Source of the DNA: Sulfurovum sp.
Lineage (GTDB): Bacteria > Campylobacterota > Campylobacteria > Campylobacterales > Sulfurovaceae
Length of the DNA: 9,165 bases
Reading direction: 5' to 3'
Assembly: GCA_020726085.1 (NCBI GenBank)
Contig: DYTG01000074.1
Location: 1 to 9,165 of the forward strand
In this document: in pieces, positions 6,554-9,165 of the stretch
Position numbering within the stretch: the first letter of the stretch is position 1
Layout of the letters: each line of letters begins with the position of its first letter
Translations under genes and position numbers: made by a program
The notes under the pieces: model-generated
Told to the model about the DNA's origin: nothing
The model's database searches: none
The model's input: only the letters and a program-made list of their open reading frames with translations

Positions 6554-9121
6554 ATGTCATTGATTGAAAATTACAAAGCCCATACGCAAGAACGAGCCGC
6601 CCTAGGTGTTCCCCCACTTCCGCTTACTCCCGAACAAGTAGCACAATTGGTAGAACTACTCAAAGCCTCCCCTATTGTGGATGTTGAGTATGCTTTGGAT
6701 ATGTTTGAGAACAAAGTGCCCGCAGGTGTCGATGATGCTGCCTATGTCAAAGCTGCATTTTTAAATGATATTGTGCAAGGCAATGTACAATGCGATGCCA
6801 TTGACGGCGTTAAAGCGTGTCAAATTTTAGGCAAGATGTTGGGTGGATTTAACGTAGCTCCCCTTGTAGAAGCCTTGAAATTGGGCGATGATGTAGCCGA
6901 TGCAGCAGCGAGTGAGCTTAAAAACACACTGTTGGTTTACAGTAGCTTCAACGATGTCAAAACCATGATGGATGGGGGTGATGCTAGAGCAAAAGAGATC
7001 ATCCAATCATGGGCAAATGCCCAGTGGTTTACCAATCAACCCGCACTTCCAGAGCAAATGACTTTGACCGTTTACAAAATTCCAGGCGAAACCAATACCG
7101 ATGACCTCTCTCCCGCCTCCGAAGCCTTCACAAGAGCCGATATACCGCTTCATGCCAACTCAATGCTGGGTACTAAAATGCCACAACCCCTTGAAACCAT
7201 GGCATCACTCAAAGAAAAAGGCTACCCATTGGTTTATGTAGGCGATGTAGTAGGTACGGGTTCAAGTAGAAAATCAGGTATCAACTCGGTTCAATGGCAT
7301 ATGGGTGAAGATATTGTAGGTATTCCCAATAAACGAACAGGCGGTGTGGTCATTGGTAGCATTATCGCTCCTATCTTTTTTAATACAGCCGAAGATAGCG
7401 GATGTTTCCCTATTCAAGCTCCTGTAGAAAACCTTGAAACAGGTGACGTAATCGTAGTCAAACCTTACGCTGGTGTGATCGAAAAAGATGGCGTAGTGGT
7501 ATCGGAGTTTACACTAAGTCCCAATACTATCACCGATGAGATGAGAGCAGGAGGGCGTATTCCGCTTATTATCGGCAAAGGTTTGACCGCAAAAGCCAGA
7601 GAAGTGTTAGGTTTGGGGGCTAGTGATATGTTCCTTACACCCGATCAGCCCCAAGACGACGGCAAAGGCTTTACATTGGCTCAAAAAATGATAGGAAAAG
7701 CATGTGGTTTAGAGGGTGTCAAGCCAGGTGTTTACTGTGAGCCAATCGCTACAACCGTAGGAAGTCAAGATACCACAGGACCCATGACAAGAGATGAGAT
7801 CAAAGAACTAGCAGCGCTTAGCTTTGGTTCAGATTTTGTACTTCAATCTTTTTGTCATACTGCAGCCTATCCAAAACCAGCCGATATTAAACTTCAACAC
7901 ACACTCCCCGATTTTTGGACTAGTAGAAAAGGATTTATTCTTCGTCCAGGAGATGGGGTTATCCACTCATGGCTAAACAGAATGTGTTTGCCCGATACCG
8001 TAGGGACAGGGGGCGATAGCCATACGAGATTCCCTATCGGTATCTCTTTCCCAGCAGGATCAGGGCTTGTAGCCTTTGCAGCGGTTACAGGCATGATGCC
8101 ACTTACCATGCCCGAGTCGGTATTGGTACGATTCAAAGGTGAGATGCAACCAGGCATTACCCTAAGAGATTTGGTTAATGCTATTCCCTATCAAGCGATG
8201 AAAGAGGGTCTTTTAACTGTAGAGAAAAAAGGCAAAAAAAATATCTTCGCAGGACGTGTATTAGAGATTGAGGGGCTTGAAGATATGAAGTGCGAACAAG
8301 CCTTTGAGTTAAGCGATGCTTCAGCCGAGCGAAGTGCCGCAGCGTGTACCGTCAAGCTCAACAAAGAGCCAATCATAGAATATCTCCAATCCAATATCGC
8401 ATTGATTGATGAACTCATCGCTCAAGGTTACGAAGATGCCGCTACATTGGCAAGAAGACGAGACAAAATGAAAGCATGGATTGCCAATCCACAACTTATG
8501 GAAGCCGATAGTGATGCGCAATACACAGCGGTTATTGAGATTGACCTTAATGAAATTACAGAGCCAATTTTGGCGTGTCCAAACGATCCCGATGATGTCA
8601 AAACATTGAGTGAAGTCCACGCAGCAGGACTCAAAACGCAAATTGATGAAGTTTTTGTCGGTTCGTGTATGACCAATATCGGGCTTTTCCGTGCGTTGGG
8701 TGAAGTACTACGAGGCGAAGGGCAAGTCAAATCCAAACTATGGGTATGTCCTCCAACCAAAATGGATGAAAAACAACTCGTAGAAGAGGGATATTACGCA
8801 ATCTTTGGAATGTCAGGTGCTAGAACTGAGATGCCAGGATGCAGCCTCTGTATGGGTAACCAAGCCACCGTGGCAGAAGATGCGTGGGTATTCTCTACCT
8901 CAACACGAAATTTTGATAACCGTTTAGGAAAAGGTAGCCAAGTCTATCTAGGCTCAGCAGAACTTGCCGCCGTAGTAGCCCTCAAAGGCAAAATTCCTAC
9001 CAAAGAGGAGTATTTGGCTATCGTATCAAGCAAAATCACACCCAACATGAACGAAAGCGTTTATAAATACCTCAACTTCGACCAAGTAACCAAAGAAGAA
9101 CTTTCGGCGATGGTTGGGTAG
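6554..9121 (+). CDS. acnB: AcnB, bifunctional aconitate hydratase 2 / 2-methylisocitrate dehydratase
   Basis: This 855-residue protein is full length for the B-type aconitase (E. coli AcnB 865). It is a cytosolic [4Fe-4S] enzyme interconverting citrate and isocitrate through cis-aconitate, and it works in either direction of the TCA cycle. The N-terminal HEAT-like domain (about 1-160) is specific to AcnB. The swivel domain follows (about 165-375), with GETNTDDLSPASEAF from residue 178 and GTGSSRKSG around 236-242 (substrate-binding Ser/Arg). The catalytic part has GGDSHTRFPIG (Asp488, His490, Arg492). The cluster ligands are Cys705 in GSCMTN and Cys763/Cys766 in PGCSLCMGN, the expected spacing. 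The ATG at 6554 is fixed by TAGGAG (6543-6548) 5 bp upstream. Members of this family in E. coli and others also bind mRNA when the cluster is lost; that role is not testable here. It is preceded by its own 158-bp intergenic region, so it is probably transcribed separately from the kinase. Confidence 0.99.
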   Translation: MSLIENYKAHTQERAALGVPPLPLTPEQVAQLVELLKASPIVDVEYALDMFENKVPAGVDDAAYVKAAFLNDIVQGNVQCDAIDGVKACQILGKMLGGFNVAPLVEALKLGDDVADAAASELKNTLLVYSSFNDVKTMMDGGDARAKEIIQSWANAQWFTNQPALPEQMTLTVYKIPGETNTDDLSPASEAFTRADIPLHANSMLGTKMPQPLETMASLKEKGYPLVYVGDVVGTGSSRKSGINSVQWHMGEDIVGIPNKRTGGVVIGSIIAPIFFNTAEDSGCFPIQAPVENLETGDVIVVKPYAGVIEKDGVVVSEFTLSPNTITDEMRAGGRIPLIIGKGLTAKAREVLGLGASDMFLTPDQPQDDGKGFTLAQKMIGKACGLEGVKPGVYCEPIATTVGSQDTTGPMTRDEIKELAALSFGSDFVLQSFCHTAAYPKPADIKLQHTLPDFWTSRKGFILRPGDGVIHSWLNRMCLPDTVGTGGDSHTRFPIGISFPAGSGLVAFAAVTGMMPLTMPESVLVRFKGEMQPGITLRDLVNAIPYQAMKEGLLTVEKKGKKNIFAGRVLEIEGLEDMKCEQAFELSDASAERSAAACTVKLNKEPIIEYLQSNIALIDELIAQGYEDAATLARRRDKMKAWIANPQLMEADSDAQYTAVIEIDLNEITEPILACPNDPDDVKTLSEVHAAGLKTQIDEVFVGSCMTNIGLFRALGEVLRGEGQVKSKLWVCPPTKMDEKQLVEEGYYAIFGMSGARTEMPGCSLCMGNQATVAEDAWVFSTSTRNFDNRLGKGSQVYLGSAELAAVVALKGKIPTKEEYLAIVSSKITPNMNESVYKYLNFDQVTKEELSAMVG

Positions 9122-9130
9122 TTTTTACTC

Positions 9131-9149
9131 TTGTATCAATATGGTACAA
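9131..9149. promoter_or_regulatory. Third TGTA-N9-TACA dyad, just after acnB
   Basis: TTGTATCAATATGGTACAA is an inverted repeat with ends TTGTA/TACAA, lying 10 bp after the acnB stop. Its 17-bp core (9132-9148) shares TGTAnCnAT-N4-TACA with both elements upstream of acnB. As RNA it could form a 7-bp stem with one G-U pair, but no T-tract follows on the + strand, so it is a poor intrinsic terminator. It may regulate the next gene, which is outside the window. The remaining bases to 9165 hold no supported gene. Confidence 0.4.
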
Positions 9150-9165
9150 CAACCGTAGGTGCGAC

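Noticed and set aside
8321..8760. Overlapping minus-strand open frames inside acnB
   Set aside because: They are antisense to well-conserved aconitase sequence, including the cluster cysteine Cys705, and have no support of their own.
9136..9165. Possible C-terminus of a convergent minus-strand gene (reads VAPTVVVPY then TGA)
   Set aside because: Only nine codons are visible and other frames are equally plausible; too short to support a gene.

Overview
The window looks like a chromosomal segment from a free-living Campylobacterota (epsilonproteobacterial) bacterium, probably of the Sulfurimonas/Sulfurovum/Sulfuricurvum type. The reasons are a moderately AT-rich sequence, tight same-strand gene packing, a prmA-ftsH pair in an order known from Helicobacter and Campylobacter, a B-type aconitase, and a large multi-PAS hybrid kinase. 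This assignment is inferred from gene content and protein character, not from a search.

Layout, all on the + strand: (1) 1-3419 is a compact run of the 3' part of hisA (histidine synthesis), prmA (ribosomal protein L11 methyltransferase, overlapping hisA by 11 bp), ftsH (membrane AAA+ zinc protease, 9 bp after prmA), and a small ORF of 91 codons, 4 bp after ftsH, broken by one in-frame TAG. (2) 3420-3488 is a short AT-rich leader. (3) 3489-6395 is a 968-residue soluble hybrid sensor kinase with the order PAS-PAS-PAS-HisKA-HATPase-REC-HPt. No response regulator gene is adjacent. (4) 6396-6553 is a 158-bp regulatory region with two copies of a 17-bp element, TGTA-N9-TACA, exactly 30 bp apart, followed by AT-rich promoter-like sequence. 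(5) 6554-9121 is acnB (aconitate hydratase B). (6) 9122-9165 is a noncoding tail with a third copy of the 17-bp element.

Most of the content is conserved housekeeping sequence: amino acid synthesis, translation, protein quality control and the TCA/reductive TCA cycle. The parts that deserve a second look are regulatory. They are the three matching TGTA-N9-TACA elements around acnB, the orphan phosphorelay kinase just upstream, and the interrupted small gene behind ftsH. I found no mobile element, CRISPR array, tRNA or rRNA, and no clear new multi-gene system.
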